Source: Fictibacillus sp. FJAT-27399 (GTDB taxonomy: Bacteria > Bacillota > Bacilli > Bacillales > Fictibacillaceae). From it: a stretch of DNA of 64,000 nucleotides. Under the pieces are notes generated by a model, which saw nothing but the letters and a program-made list of their open reading frames with translations, did no database searches and was not told the origin of the DNA. The DNA lies in assembly GCF_001510655.1 (NCBI RefSeq), contig NZ_LMVC01000001.1, positions 446,574 through 510,573 on the forward strand. Reading direction: 5' to 3'. Shown here one piece after another: positions 18,042 through 27,745 of the stretch; position 1 is the stretch's first letter, and each line of letters begins with the position of its first letter. The position numbers and the translations under genes were made by a program.

Positions 18042-18821
18042 ATGAAACTTACGATCAAGGAAATTGAAGAAAGAATCCATGCGCTTAAAGAAGAAAAAAA
18101 TGAACTTGATGCTTTTATAGATGAACTTCAGAGTGATGAACGTTCCGGAGTTAAGAAAATCATTTTGAGACATGAAAAAGCACTGGAATCTGCCCGGCTG
18201 CTCAAGGATCACTATGAACAGATGATGGTGTTTGAGAAGGAGTGGACCAGTAAAGGAAAGCATGTAATCGCAGGGGTTGATGAAGTGGGAAGAGGCCCTC
18301 TTGCAGGCCCTGTGATTGCAGCTGCAGCCATTTTAAAACCAGGCACATACATACCAGGATTGAATGATTCAAAAATGCTCAGTGAATCGCGGCGTGAAGA
18401 ATTATTTGGAGAAATCATGAAAAACGCGGTTTCGATCGGCATCGGTCTGGTGACCGCACAGGAAATTGATGAAATTAATATCTATCAAGCTTCCAAGAAA
18501 GCGATGGTAAAAGCAGTCGGAGCTATGAAGGAGCAGCCTGATCATCTGCTGATTGATGCGATGGAACTTCCCCTTGCTGTTACCCAGTCCAAAATCATCA
18601 AAGGGGACGCAAAAAGTGTTTCTATTGCGGCCGCATCCATCATTGCAAAGGTGACTAGAGACCGGTATATGAAGAAGCTGCACAGGAACCACCCTCAATA
18701 TCATTTTAATAAAAACATGGGCTATGGCACGAAGGAGCACCTTGAAGCATTGGAAAGATTCGGTCCAGTTGAGGAACACCGCCGATCCTTTTCTCCTGTA
18801 CTGCAAGGTTCACTGCTTTAA
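18042..18821 (+). CDS. rnhB: Ribonuclease HII
   Basis: RNase HII cuts RNA in RNA-DNA hybrids and excises single ribonucleotides from DNA. The 259-residue protein has an N-terminal extension (residues 1-75) seen in Bacillus RNase HII, then the catalytic core GVDEVGRGPLAGPV with the DE pair, LLIDAM, and IIAKVTRDR. A possible in-frame ATG at 18006 is disfavoured because 18042 has an AAGG-type site and matches the family start MxLTIKEI. The ylqG gene follows 19 bp later. Confidence 0.95.
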   Translation: MKLTIKEIEERIHALKEEKNELDAFIDELQSDERSGVKKIILRHEKALESARLLKDHYEQMMVFEKEWTSKGKHVIAGVDEVGRGPLAGPVIAAAAILKPGTYIPGLNDSKMLSESRREELFGEIMKNAVSIGIGLVTAQEIDEINIYQASKKAMVKAVGAMKEQPDHLLIDAMELPLAVTQSKIIKGDAKSVSIAAASIIAKVTRDRYMKKLHRNHPQYHFNKNMGYGTKEHLEALERFGPVEEHRRSFSPVLQGSLL

Positions 18822-18840
18822 GCTTAAGGAGGAGCAGTTT

Positions 18841-20391
18841 ATGAGAGTAGAAAACGGGGAGCTCCTTTCCCTGCTTGGAACCTTCAAGAACAGATCCGCA
18901 TTGGTGCAAGGACAGCTGACGGCAGCAAAGGTATTGCAAATATTGCCAGGAAACGTGGCGAAATTGTCTCTGCAGGGAGAGGTTAGGACAGCTTTGCTGG
19001 AAACCGCCCTTCAAGCAGGAGAAAGCTATTGGTTTGAAGTCAGTCAAACCGAACCCCTGGCGTTAAAGAAACTGGAAGCCATAAAAGGCGGTAAAATGAA
19101 TTCTGCAGAATTTGTGGCAGCACAGCTCGGATCTCCTAAAGATCCTGCAGCAAGAATGGCCGCTCAGTTTTTGCTGACTTCCAAACTGCCTGCTACAAAT
19201 GAACAGCTGGCAACAGTTGCGGATTTGTTTCGAATTTCACAGAACAATGAACCGAAAACAGCAGAAATTCTTCACCAGATGACGAACCGAGATATTCCAT
19301 TGACAGAAGGTACGTTCAGGGCCATGGAAGCTTATGAAAAAACAGGCCCGCTGCGGACAGAGCTGTTGAGGCTCCTGAATATGATCGATAATCACCAACC
19401 TGCCAGACTGTTAAACGAGCTGAAGCAAGCGTTAAACGGTGTATTAAAAGGTTCTGTGGCTGTATCACTGGAAGAGCCGGCAGCAGCGATTCTCAATGCC
19501 TTAGTAAGCGAAAAACAGCCAAAAACAGCCGGGCAGCTAGAATATATACTAAAAAAAGCCGGGTGGCTGGATCCTGCCAGGACATTGGAGGAAATCAAAG
19601 CCGGCAGCACGTCAAAAGGAAACGGAACAGCAGCCAACGTTGATATGGAGAAATTTTTCTCAAAGCAGGGTGTAAGCCGGGAACAAGCGATGACCCAGCT
19701 TTTGAAGCTTCTGCCTGAACTTCCTGAAGAAGATCGTGCTTTCGTTCAATCCTTACTTTTATCCGACCACAGCAAAGACAGGCTGTCGGCAGCCATTAAG
19801 AAGCAGGTTGACCATCTTGGCCTGTTTCATGAAGCAAGGTTGCAATCCTTACAGTCTCAGAAAGAAGCAGTGAACAAAAGTGTAAAGTCACTCCTTCTTC
19901 AAGTACTTGAGAGTAACGAGACGATGACAGCAGCGTTCAGAACACAGGCTGAAAAGGTACTGCATAAGATAACCGGGCTTCAGCTGAACATGCTCCAAAG
20001 CCAGGAGAACGTTCAACAAGTCCTGCTTCAGCTTCCGATGATGTTAGGCATACAGGCGGCTGACCTTACCGTGAGATGGGAAGGAAAAAAGACAGAAACT
20101 GGTGAAATCGACAGTGATTTTTGCCGAATTCTCTTTATTTTACAGCTTGAAAATATGAAAGAAACAACAGTAGGAGTAACGATTCAGAACCGCATCCTCT
20201 CCCTGCAGATCTGGAACGGCCAGGAGAAAGCCAACAAGATACCTCAGGACCGTATCGAGATGCTTCGGGAGTCTCTCAAACAAATCGATTACCACTTATC
20301 AGGGGTTATGATAATGGGCGGAGGCAAGGAGCGGCCAGCACTGGCTAAAAGCGCTCCTGAGCCTATGAAGGGAGTTGATCTGCGAATATGA
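18841..20391 (+). CDS. ylqG: YlqG-like protein with FliK-like C-terminal region
   Basis: A 516-residue protein at the place of B. subtilis ylqG. No function is established as far as I know. It lacks a signal peptide and membrane segments. The long N-terminal and middle part is glutamine-, lysine- and leucine-rich. The last 100 residues (CRILFILQLENMKETTVGVTI... to ...LKQIDYHLSGVMIMGGG) have the strand-helix pattern of the FliK C-terminal domain: a stretch like 'L.LENLG..V.I', then a helix 'R..LR..L...G'. The similarity is my reading, not a search result. The stop overlaps ylqH by 4 bp. AAGGAGGAG precedes the ATG. Confidence 0.8.
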   Translation: MRVENGELLSLLGTFKNRSALVQGQLTAAKVLQILPGNVAKLSLQGEVRTALLETALQAGESYWFEVSQTEPLALKKLEAIKGGKMNSAEFVAAQLGSPKDPAARMAAQFLLTSKLPATNEQLATVADLFRISQNNEPKTAEILHQMTNRDIPLTEGTFRAMEAYEKTGPLRTELLRLLNMIDNHQPARLLNELKQALNGVLKGSVAVSLEEPAAAILNALVSEKQPKTAGQLEYILKKAGWLDPARTLEEIKAGSTSKGNGTAANVDMEKFFSKQGVSREQAMTQLLKLLPELPEEDRAFVQSLLLSDHSKDRLSAAIKKQVDHLGLFHEARLQSLQSQKEAVNKSVKSLLLQVLESNETMTAAFRTQAEKVLHKITGLQLNMLQSQENVQQVLLQLPMMLGIQAADLTVRWEGKKTETGEIDSDFCRILFILQLENMKETTVGVTIQNRILSLQIWNGQEKANKIPQDRIEMLRESLKQIDYHLSGVMIMGGGKERPALAKSAPEPMKGVDLRI

Positions 20392-20657
20392 ATAAAGAGA
20401 AAACACTACCTCGTGCCGCTGCCCTTTCCTATCATGAGAATATGGCGGCGCCCAAGCTGACAGCAAAAGGAACGGGAAAAACAGCAGAAAAAATTTTATC
20501 GGTGGCCCAGGAAAACAATATTCCCATCCAGAAGGATCCCTCCCTTGTGGCACTTCTTTCACAGCTGGAGATCAATGAAAAAATCCCACAAGAACTCTAT
20601 GAAGTGGTCGCAGAAGTATTTGCGTTCATCTACCAAGTGGATCTGGGACAGCATTGA
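20388..20657 (+). CDS. ylqH: FlhB C-terminal-like cytosolic protein YlqH
   Basis: An 89-residue protein that corresponds to the part of FlhB after its autocleavage site. AAALSYHENMAAPKLTAKGTGKTAEKI lines up with AIALKYDDQRMEAPVVVAKGVDLIAQKI of the FlhB encoded at 47 kb, and IPQELYEVVAEVFAFIYQ with IPEDLFKAVAEILAYVYH. It has no NPTH motif and no membrane part, so it cannot be a full export gate. Translational coupling to ylqG is likely (ATGA overlap). The role of such stand-alone proteins is not well established. Confidence 0.9.
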   Translation: MNKEKTLPRAAALSYHENMAAPKLTAKGTGKTAEKILSVAQENNIPIQKDPSLVALLSQLEINEKIPQELYEVVAEVFAFIYQVDLGQH

Positions 20658-20716
20658 CAGGAGACGATATTTTTAGTGTGATTGGGCATCCTATACTAAA
20701 AAAGGAGGCGTCCATC

Positions 20717-20899
20717 ATGCCAAGAAGAAAACTGCTTGTTCCTGGTGTCGACTCGATGCTCAATCAGTACAGGGAAGAGATCGGCGAAGAATTCGGGATC
20801 TACCGTCCGGCTGCAGAACGGGATTTTACGGAAAAAAAGCCAGACAGAAAAAAAGAAAAATCGAACGGCAGGAAAGAAACAAAAAGCAGGGATGAATAA
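20717..20899 (+). CDS. Short alpha/beta-type SASP-like protein
   Basis: The 60-residue product starts MPRRKLLVPGVDSMLNQYRE and continues EIGEEFGI. This matches the N-terminal half of alpha/beta-type small acid-soluble spore proteins, including the region cut by germination protease (EIA.EFGV). The C-terminal half, normally with ANGSVGGEITKRLV, is replaced by a lysine/arginine/glutamate-rich tail. The start is set by AAAGGAGG (20701-20708); a longer frame from 20654 has no support. CATCCTA at 20687-20693 resembles a sigma-G -10, without a clear -35. Spore DNA binding is possible but unproven. Confidence 0.7.
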   Translation: MPRRKLLVPGVDSMLNQYREEIGEEFGIYRPAAERDFTEKKPDRKKEKSNGRKETKSRDE

Positions 20900-20915
20900 C
20901 CTGCTTTTTGTTTTT
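20881..20915 (+). terminator. Terminator after the SASP-like gene
   Basis: AAAAAGCAGG pairs with CCTGCTTTTT over GATGAATAA, which holds the stop codon; T-rich tail GTTTTTC. Confidence 0.87.
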
Positions 20916-20999
20916 CATTTAGAAGCAGTATGAGGCGATATATCTCCTATTTTATTACATATTGTGTAGTTTTTAATATGTAAAAATGTCGAAATTAGG

Positions 21000-21013
21000 T
21001 GAATGCGTTTGCA
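21000..21013 (+). promoter_or_regulatory. Possible CcpA (cre) site upstream of sucC
   Basis: TGAATGCGTTTGCA agrees with the cre consensus TGWAANCGNTNWCA at all but two fixed positions. It lies just upstream of the predicted sucC promoter. Catabolite control is inferred. Confidence 0.35.
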
Positions 21014-21030
21014 ATAATTCTGTAGAATGG

Positions 21031-21059
21031 TAGACAGTTCGGCTTCTATTATATAAAAT
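21031..21059 (+). promoter_or_regulatory. Probable promoter of sucCD
   Basis: TAGACA (21031-21036), 17 bp, TAAAAT (21054-21059), about 40 bp before the sucC start codon and downstream of a strong terminator. Confidence 0.6.
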
Positions 21060-21101
21060 GGTATCGGTAGTTTAGTTTTGAACATGATAGGAGGATGGAG
21101 A

Positions 21102-22262
21102 ATGAATATCCACGAGTATCAAGGTAAAGAGGTACTAAGAAAGTACGGTGTGGCTGTTCCTAACGGTAAAGTAGCGTATTCCGTAGAAGAAGCAGTTGAA
21201 GCTGCAAAAGAATTAGGAAGCGCTGTTACTGTTGTTAAAGCTCAAATCCACGCTGGCGGACGAGGAAAGGCCGGCGGTGTTAAAGTGGCTAAAAACCTTG
21301 ATGAAGTTCGTACATATGCGGATGAAATTTTGGGGAAAGTGCTTGTCACTCATCAAACAGGCCCTGAAGGTAAAGAAGTTAAACGCTTGCTTATCGAAGA
21401 AGGCTGCGACATCAAGAAAGAATATTACATCGGCCTCGTGCTTGACCGCGCAACATCAAGCGTTGTCATGATGGGATCTGAAGAAGGCGGTACTGAAATT
21501 GAAGAGGTGGCTGAAAAGACGCCTGAGAAAATCTTCAAAGAAGTCATCGACCCAGCGATCGGGCTTCAAGCATTCCAAGCTCGCCGCTTAGCATTCAACA
21601 TCAACATCCCGAAAGAGCTTGTGAACAAAGCGGCAAAGTTCATGATGGGACTTTATAAAGCTTTCGTTGAAAAAGACTGCTCTATCGCAGAAATCAACCC
21701 GCTTGTTGTAACAGGTGACGGCAACGTAATGGCACTTGATGCGAAGTTAAACTTTGATTCAAATGCGCTTTACCGCCAAAAGGACATTCTTGAGTACCGC
21801 GATCTTGAAGAAGAAGATGCAAAAGAGATCGAAGCTTCCAAATATGACTTGAGCTACATCTCCCTTGATGGAAACATCGGATGTATGGTTAATGGCGCTG
21901 GTCTTGCTATGGCAACGATGGACATCATCAAACACTACAGCGGAGACCCTGCCAACTTCCTTGATGTAGGCGGCGGTGCAACTGCTGAAAAAGTAACAGA
22001 AGCATTTAAAATTATCCTTTCTGATGAAAAAGTTAAAGGGATTTTCGTTAACATTTTCGGCGGAATTATGAAATGTGACGTTATCGCTAACGGAGTAGTT
22101 GAAGCTACAAAACAAGTAGGGTTAAACCTGCCGCTGGTTGTCCGTTTAGAAGGTACGAACGTAGAGCTTGGCAAGAAAATCCTTAATGAATCTGGATTGA
22201 ACATTACTTCTGCAGATTCCATGGCAGACGGTGCTGAGAAAATCGTTTCTTTAGTAAAATAA
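21102..22262 (+). CDS. sucC: Succinyl-CoA synthetase, beta subunit
   Basis: SucC with SucD interconverts succinyl-CoA and succinate with formation of nucleoside triphosphate in the TCA cycle. The 386-residue protein starts [17 protein letters not shown], has the ATP-grasp domain with [15 protein letters not shown], and ends in a ligase domain with [11 protein letters not shown] and [25 protein letters not shown] stands before the ATG; the in-frame ATG at 21078 is upstream of that site and is rejected. sucD follows after 36 bp. Confidence 0.97.
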   Translation: MNIHEYQGKEVLRKYGVAVPNGKVAYSVEEAVEAAKELGSAVTVVKAQIHAGGRGKAGGVKVAKNLDEVRTYADEILGKVLVTHQTGPEGKEVKRLLIEEGCDIKKEYYIGLVLDRATSSVVMMGSEEGGTEIEEVAEKTPEKIFKEVIDPAIGLQAFQARRLAFNINIPKELVNKAAKFMMGLYKAFVEKDCSIAEINPLVVTGDGNVMALDAKLNFDSNALYRQKDILEYRDLEEEDAKEIEASKYDLSYISLDGNIGCMVNGAGLAMATMDIIKHYSGDPANFLDVGGGATAEKVTEAFKIILSDEKVKGIFVNIFGGIMKCDVIANGVVEATKQVGLNLPLVVRLEGTNVELGKKILNESGLNITSADSMADGAEKIVSLVK

Positions 22263-22298
22263 ATTCCCCGAAATAAGGTAGAAGGGTGGAGAAAATAG

Positions 22299-23213
22299 AT
22301 GAGTATTTTTATCAATAAAGACACAAAGGTCATCGTGCAAGGGATTACAGGATCTGTAGGCCTGTTCCACACACAGCAGATGCTTGAATATGGAACGAAA
22401 ATTGTCGGCGGTGTTACACCGGGTAAAGGCGGTACGGAAGTAGAAGGCCTTCCTGTTTTCAATACAGTTGAAGAAGCGGTTAAAGCAACAGGTGCTACGG
22501 CTTCTGTCATTTATGTTCCGCCTGCATTTGCCGCTGATTCCATCGTGGAAGCAGTTGAGGCAGAACTTGATCTTGCTATCTGTATTACAGAAGGTATTCC
22601 GGTTATGGACATGGTTAACGTAAAACGTTACATGGAAGGCAAGAAAACTCGTCTTGTCGGTCCTAACTGCCCGGGTGTTATCACGCCAGATGAGTGCAAG
22701 ATCGGTATCATGCCTGGGTACATTCATACAAAAGGGCACGTTGGGGTTGTATCCCGTTCCGGAACATTGACTTATGAGGCGGTTCACCAGCTTACACAGC
22801 GCGGAATCGGCCAATCTACAGCAGTAGGAATCGGCGGAGACCCGGTAAATGGAACAGATTTCATTGATGTGCTAAAAGCATTTAATGAAGATGAAGATAC
22901 TTATGCTGTCATCATGATCGGTGAAATCGGCGGAACAGCTGAAGAAGAAGCTGCTGAATGGGTAAAAGCCAACATGAAAAAACCTGTTGTCGGTTTCATC
23001 GGCGGACAAACAGCGCCTCCAGGAAAACGTATGGGCCATGCCGGTGCGATCATTTCCGGCGGTAAAGGTACTGCTGCCGAAAAAATCAAAACCATGCAGG
23101 AATGCGGAATTAAAGTCGCTGAAACTCCTTCAGTTATGGGAGAAACACTTGTTTCTGCACTTAAGGAAAAAGGGCTTCTTGACCGCTGCACAACTCATAA
23201 AGCGAATGTATAA
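22299..23213 (+). CDS. sucD: Succinyl-CoA synthetase, alpha subunit
   Basis: The alpha subunit binds CoA and carries the phosphohistidine. The 304-residue protein has a Rossmann domain ([17 protein letters not shown]), [10 protein letters not shown], and the active His247 in RMGHAGAII. It is co-transcribed with sucC and followed by a strong terminator. It is a few residues longer at the C-terminus than B. subtilis SucD. Confidence 0.97.
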   Translation: MSIFINKDTKVIVQGITGSVGLFHTQQMLEYGTKIVGGVTPGKGGTEVEGLPVFNTVEEAVKATGATASVIYVPPAFAADSIVEAVEAELDLAICITEGIPVMDMVNVKRYMEGKKTRLVGPNCPGVITPDECKIGIMPGYIHTKGHVGVVSRSGTLTYEAVHQLTQRGIGQSTAVGIGGDPVNGTDFIDVLKAFNEDEDTYAVIMIGEIGGTAEEEAAEWVKANMKKPVVGFIGGQTAPPGKRMGHAGAIISGGKGTAAEKIKTMQECGIKVAETPSVMGETLVSALKEKGLLDRCTTHKANV

Positions 23214-23217
23214 GCAT

Positions 23218-23246
23218 AAAGCTCCCGTTTTTGGGAGCTTTTTTTA
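23218..23246 (+). terminator. Terminator after sucD
   Basis: AAAGCTCCC (23218-23226), loop GTTTTT, GGGAGCTTTTTTT. Confidence 0.93.
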
Positions 23247-23275
23247 AAAAAATTTTGGTTTTATTGGAGGAGACT

Positions 23276-24151
23276 ATGGACAGAGAACGGTTAATTCTTC
23301 TTCATCATTGCCGCGGAGCAGGGAGGAAAGCCATCCAGTCATTCTTAGCATTTGACCCGGAGTTAAAAGCTGTTTTTCAATTGAGCAAGAAAGAGCTTAT
23401 AGAACGGTTCCGTATGAGTCATCAGAACAGCAATGATTTTTTAGAAGATATCCGGAAGCTGTCTTACCGCTCCATCGAACAAACATACCGAAAGCATAAT
23501 ATAAAAATACATACATATTTTGATAGTCATTACCCCGTTCCTCTCCGCCATATTTTTGATTCGCCCTGGGTGTTGTACAGCAAAGGGAACACAGAGGCGC
23601 TGTCAGCTCCTCTCGCTATTAGTGTAGTAGGAACCAGGAATCCCACCGAGGGCGGATTAAAAAGCCTGAATAAAGTGCTTATGCCCCTGCTGGAAAAAGG
23701 CTGGGTAACGGTCAGCGGGCTTGCTGCAGGGATCGATACCCATGCCCATGAATTGACTTTAACGCAGTCAGGCAGTACGATTGCAGTACTCGGGTCAGGA
23801 ATTGGCCGTATTTACCCCAAGGCCAACACAGCCTTGGCACACCGGATTACAAAAAAAGGCCTTCTCTTGTCTGAGTATCCGTATGATCTGCCGCCAAGAA
23901 AATGGCAGTTTCCGCAAAGGAACAGAATCATCAGCGGATTAACCCGTGGTACTCTCGTTGTTGAAGCGCGGGAAAGAAGCGGTTCTCTCATTACAGCAGA
24001 TCAAGCAATGGAACAGGGAAGGGAAGTATTTGCTGTTCCAGGGTCCATATTGGATGAATGTGCATCAGGCACTAACCGCCTGATTCAGCAGGGAGCCAAG
24101 CTTGTAATGGAAGCTGAGGATATTTTAAGTGAATTAAGTTTGATATATTAG
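23276..24151 (+). CDS. dprA: DNA processing protein DprA (Smf)
   Basis: DprA loads RecA onto incoming single-stranded DNA during natural transformation. The 291-residue protein has a Rossmann-like core: VVGTRNPTEGG, SGLAAGIDTHAH, LGSGIGRIYP, and the long signature from FPQRNRIISGL to EARERSGSLITADQA. GGAGGAG precedes ATG 23276; the frame upstream runs through the sucD terminator and is not coding. Presence does not prove competence, since DprA is widely conserved. Confidence 0.96.
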   Translation: MDRERLILLHHCRGAGRKAIQSFLAFDPELKAVFQLSKKELIERFRMSHQNSNDFLEDIRKLSYRSIEQTYRKHNIKIHTYFDSHYPVPLRHIFDSPWVLYSKGNTEALSAPLAISVVGTRNPTEGGLKSLNKVLMPLLEKGWVTVSGLAAGIDTHAHELTLTQSGSTIAVLGSGIGRIYPKANTALAHRITKKGLLLSEYPYDLPPRKWQFPQRNRIISGLTRGTLVVEARERSGSLITADQAMEQGREVFAVPGSILDECASGTNRLIQQGAKLVMEAEDILSELSLIY

Positions 24152-24214
24152 GTCAGAATGAAGTATTAGTCCCTGTTATTTCTCTTTATTCGATTGGCAA
24201 TAATTGAAAACCGT

Positions 24215-24243
24215 TTGACAAATGATGAGAGTCTATTTAATAA
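24215..24243 (+). promoter_or_regulatory. Promoter of topA
   Basis: Perfect TTGACA (24215-24220), 17 bp, TAATAA (24238-24243), about 40 bp before the topA start codon. The rest of the 135-bp gap shows no terminator for dprA. Confidence 0.62.
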
Positions 24244-24286
24244 TAGGGAAGATTTGATTAAACCCTTAAAGGGGGATGCACTGAAA

Positions 24287-26362
24287 ATGGAAGAGTATTT
24301 AGTAATCGTTGAATCTCCCGCCAAAGCAAAAACGATAAAGAAGTATTTGGGAAGCAAATATATCGTTAAGGCGTCGATGGGCCATGTTAGAGATCTGCCC
24401 CGAAGCCAAATGGGAGTAGAAATTAGTGAGAATTATAATCCGAAATATATAACGATCAGGGGAAAAGGGCCTGTTTTAAAAGAGTTGAAGACAGCGGCCA
24501 AAAAAGTAAAAAAGATTTTTCTCGCATCTGACCCCGACAGAGAAGGCGAAGCGATCGCCTGGCACCTTGCCCACAGCCTGGATATTGATCTGGATTCCGA
24601 ATGCCGGGTTGTTTTTAATGAGATTACAAAGAATGCTATTAAAGACTCGTTTAAACGACCGAGAAAGATAAACATGGATCTCGTTGATGCCCAGCAGGCT
24701 CGCCGTATACTCGACCGTCTCGTAGGCTATAAGATCAGCCCTTTATTATGGAAGAAAGTGAAAAAAGGCCTCAGTGCCGGAAGGGTACAGACCGTAGCTC
24801 TTCGTTTGATCGTGGAGAGAGAAAAAGAAATCAAGGCTTTTATTCCTGAAGAATACTGGAAGATTAAAGCCGCTTTCTCCTATGGCAAAGAAGAGTTTGA
24901 AGCCAATTTTTATGGTATCAACGGCAAGAAGAAAGAGTTATCGAATGAAGAGGAAGTCAAGGAAGTCTTAAGCAAGCTCAAAGGAAATACCTTTTCAATC
25001 GCTTCGGTTCAGAAGAAGGAGAGAAAACGTAATCCTGCACCGCCTTTCATTACTTCTTCATTGCAGCAGGAAGCAGCAAGAAAGCTGAACTTCAGAGCGA
25101 AGAAAACGATGATGCTTGCACAGCAGCTGTATGAAGGAATCGATCTCGGAAAAGAAGGCACAGTCGGTCTAATCACGTATATGAGAACGGATTCCACCCG
25201 GATCTCAGATCTTGCAAAAGAGGAAGCGAAAACTTTCATTACAGAAGAATATGGTCAGGAGTATGCGGACCAAGGTAATCGCGCAGAGAAAAAACAAGGC
25301 AAAAATGCACAGGATGCCCATGAAGCGATCAGACCATCTTCTGCTTCCAAACATCCTAAAGAATTAAAAGAGTATTTGAGCCGTGACCAGCTCCGGTTAT
25401 ACCGATTAATTTGGGAGCGTTTTATTGCGAGCCAGATGTCTTCAGCTGTTTTGGACACCATGACTGTTGATCTCGAGAATCAGGGAGTAATTTTCCGTGC
25501 CAATGGTTCAAAAGTGAAATTTCCTGGATTCATGAAGGTATATATTGAAGGAAACGATGACGGCAAGAAAGATGAAGACCGTTTACTGCCGAATCTTGAA
25601 GAAGGCAAGACGGCCGAAAAACAAGAAATCGAACCGACTCAGCACTTTACACAGCCGCCTCCAAGGTACAGTGAGGCAAGGCTCGTCAGAACAATGGAAG
25701 AACTCGGTATTGGACGCCCTTCAACGTATGCCCCGACATTGGATACGATCCAAAAGCGAGGCTACGTTATGCTCGATGACAAGAAGTTTCAGCCGACCGA
25801 GCTGGGAGAAGTCGTTCTTGAACTGACACTTGAATTCTTTTCAGAAGTGTTTAACGTAGAATTCACTGCTCAGATGGAAACGGATCTCGATGAAATCGAA
25901 GACGGCGACAAGCATTGGAACGAAGTTATTGATGAGTTTTATAAAAGCTTTGAAAAACAGCTGGTTGTCGCAGAAGAGGAAATGAAGGAAGTCGAGATCA
26001 AAGATGAACCTGCCGGTGAGGACTGTGAATTGTGCGGGCACGAAATGGTCTTTAAGATGGGGCGCTATGGCAAGTTTATGGCCTGTTCCAATTTTCCGGA
26101 ATGCCGGAACACAAAACCAATTGTAAAAGACACGGGTGTTGAATGCCCTGAATGCCATGAAGGAACAATCGTCGAACGTAAGAGCAAAAAGCGGAGAATC
26201 TTTTACGGCTGCAGCAGGTATCCAGAGTGTGAATTTGTTTCATGGGATAAACCTGTCGGCCGAACATGCCCGAAATGCAGTAAAATTCTTGTTGAAAAGA
26301 AGACGAAAAAAGGAAAAGTTGTACAGTGTATCTCTTGTGATTACACTGAGGAGCAAGGTTAA
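24287..26362 (+). CDS. topA: DNA topoisomerase I
   Basis: TopA relaxes negative supercoils by single-strand passage. The 691-residue protein (the length in B. subtilis) has the Toprim domain ([30 protein letters not shown]), the active Tyr298 in [11 protein letters not shown], and three C-terminal four-cysteine zinc ribbons ([24 protein letters not shown], each with a second CxxC-type pair). AAAGGGGGATG precedes 24287; the extension to 24194 covers the promoter. trmFO follows after 18 bp. Confidence 0.98.
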   Translation: MEEYLVIVESPAKAKTIKKYLGSKYIVKASMGHVRDLPRSQMGVEISENYNPKYITIRGKGPVLKELKTAAKKVKKIFLASDPDREGEAIAWHLAHSLDIDLDSECRVVFNEITKNAIKDSFKRPRKINMDLVDAQQARRILDRLVGYKISPLLWKKVKKGLSAGRVQTVALRLIVEREKEIKAFIPEEYWKIKAAFSYGKEEFEANFYGINGKKKELSNEEEVKEVLSKLKGNTFSIASVQKKERKRNPAPPFITSSLQQEAARKLNFRAKKTMMLAQQLYEGIDLGKEGTVGLITYMRTDSTRISDLAKEEAKTFITEEYGQEYADQGNRAEKKQGKNAQDAHEAIRPSSASKHPKELKEYLSRDQLRLYRLIWERFIASQMSSAVLDTMTVDLENQGVIFRANGSKVKFPGFMKVYIEGNDDGKKDEDRLLPNLEEGKTAEKQEIEPTQHFTQPPPRYSEARLVRTMEELGIGRPSTYAPTLDTIQKRGYVMLDDKKFQPTELGEVVLELTLEFFSEVFNVEFTAQMETDLDEIEDGDKHWNEVIDEFYKSFEKQLVVAEEEMKEVEIKDEPAGEDCELCGHEMVFKMGRYGKFMACSNFPECRNTKPIVKDTGVECPECHEGTIVERKSKKRRIFYGCSRYPECEFVSWDKPVGRTCPKCSKILVEKKTKKGKVVQCISCDYTEEQG

Positions 26363-26380
26363 AGGGGAGTTTTTCACAGA

Positions 26381-27685
26381 ATGAACGATTTTGTAAATGT
26401 AATCGGCGCCGGGCTAGCGGGAAGTGAAGCAGCTTGGCAGATCGCCAAAAGAGGAATTAAAGTCCACTTATATGAGATGAGGCCAAAGAAACAGACGCCA
26501 GCTCACCATACAGATAAGTTTGCAGAGCTTGTCTGCAGCAACTCCCTTCGCTCCAATACATTGACCAATGCGGTTGGTGTGCTGAAAGAAGAGATGAGAA
26601 AGCTGGATTCGGTGATCATTGCTTCAGCGGATGATTGTTCGGTGCCGGCTGGAGGGGCCCTTGCCGTCGACCGCCACGAATTTGCTGCGATGGTTACAGA
26701 TCGGGTTAAGAACCATCCGAACGTTACGGTTTTTGAAGAGGAAGTAACGTCAATTCCTGAAGGGCCGACTGTGATCGCTACAGGCCCGCTCACATCAAAG
26801 GAACTATCAGAGTCATTAAGAACACTGACATCCGAGGATTATTTGTATTTTTATGATGCGGCAGCACCGATCATCGATGTAGAGAGCATCGATATGGACA
26901 AAGTCTATTTAAAATCCCGCTATGATAAAGGTGAGGCTGCTTATTTAAACTGCCCGATGACAGAAGAGGAATTTGACCGTTTCTATGAAGCGTTGATCTC
27001 TGCTGAAACGGTGCCTTTAAAAGAGTTTGAAAAGGAGATTTTCTTCGAAGGCTGCATGCCGATCGAAGTCATGGGCTCCAGAGGCAAGAAAACGATGCTG
27101 TTCGGCCCGCTTAAGCCAGTAGGGCTTGAGGATCCAAAAACCGGAAAACAGCCATATGCAGTCGTTCAGCTAAGACAGGATAATAGCGCAGGAACTCTCT
27201 ATAATATAGTAGGTTTTCAAACGCATCTGAAATGGGGACCGCAGAAGGAAGTCATTCAGCTGATTCCCGGGCTTGAAAAAGCGGAGATCGTCCGCTATGG
27301 TGTGATGCACAGAAACACATTTATCAACTCCCCGAATCTTTTAGAGAAGACCTATCAGTTTAAAGACAGACAGGATCTTTTCTTCGCAGGCCAGATGACC
27401 GGTGTTGAAGGCTATGTGGAAAGCGCAGCATCGGGACTGATCGCCGGAATCAATGCGGCAAGGCTTATGGAAGAAAAAGAGCTTCTGGAGTTCCCTCAGG
27501 AAACAGCAATCGGCAGCATGGCCCATTACATTACGACGGCTAATGCGAAGAACTTCCAGCCGATGAATGCGAACTTCGGGTTGCTTCCTGCTCTTGAAAC
27601 CCGCATTAGAAACAAGAAAGAGCGTTATGAAGCATTGGCTGATCGAGCGCTGGAAACAATTCAGAATTTTATAACAAATTTGTGA
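26381..27685 (+). CDS. trmFO: tRNA:m5U-54 methyltransferase TrmFO (Gid)
   Basis: TrmFO makes ribothymidine-54 in the tRNA T-loop using methylene-tetrahydrofolate and FAD. The 434 residues have the FAD motif [10 protein letters not shown] (9-18), the conserved Cys52 in [11 protein letters not shown] and a second conserved cysteine in [11 protein letters not shown]. The order topA-trmFO-xerC-hslVU-codY is standard for Bacillus. AAGGGGAG precedes the ATG at a slightly long distance. Confidence 0.97.
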   Translation: MNDFVNVIGAGLAGSEAAWQIAKRGIKVHLYEMRPKKQTPAHHTDKFAELVCSNSLRSNTLTNAVGVLKEEMRKLDSVIIASADDCSVPAGGALAVDRHEFAAMVTDRVKNHPNVTVFEEEVTSIPEGPTVIATGPLTSKELSESLRTLTSEDYLYFYDAAAPIIDVESIDMDKVYLKSRYDKGEAAYLNCPMTEEEFDRFYEALISAETVPLKEFEKEIFFEGCMPIEVMGSRGKKTMLFGPLKPVGLEDPKTGKQPYAVVQLRQDNSAGTLYNIVGFQTHLKWGPQKEVIQLIPGLEKAEIVRYGVMHRNTFINSPNLLEKTYQFKDRQDLFFAGQMTGVEGYVESAASGLIAGINAARLMEEKELLEFPQETAIGSMAHYITTANAKNFQPMNANFGLLPALETRIRNKKERYEALADRALETIQNFITNL

Positions 27686-27691
27686 ACTTAC

Positions 27692-27728
27692 TTGTCATTG
27701 CCCCTAATCTGTGATACGATTTAGGGGC
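27692..27728 (+). promoter_or_regulatory. Promoter of xerC-hslV-hslU-codY nested in a hairpin
   Basis: TTGTCA (27692-27697), 17 bp, TACGAT (27715-27720) preceded by TGA (extended -10). The same bases form a stem GCCCCTAA (27700-27707) with TTAGGGGC (27721-27728), so the -10 is in the loop. The hairpin could end trmFO transcription, but only a short T-run follows. Confidence 0.6.
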
Positions 27729-27745
27729 TTTGTGAGGTGTGATAA

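Noticed and set aside
18724-18840. Longer YlqG starting inside rnhB
   Set aside because: The extra residues are the shifted frame of rnhB; AAGGAGGAG precedes the ATG at 18841.
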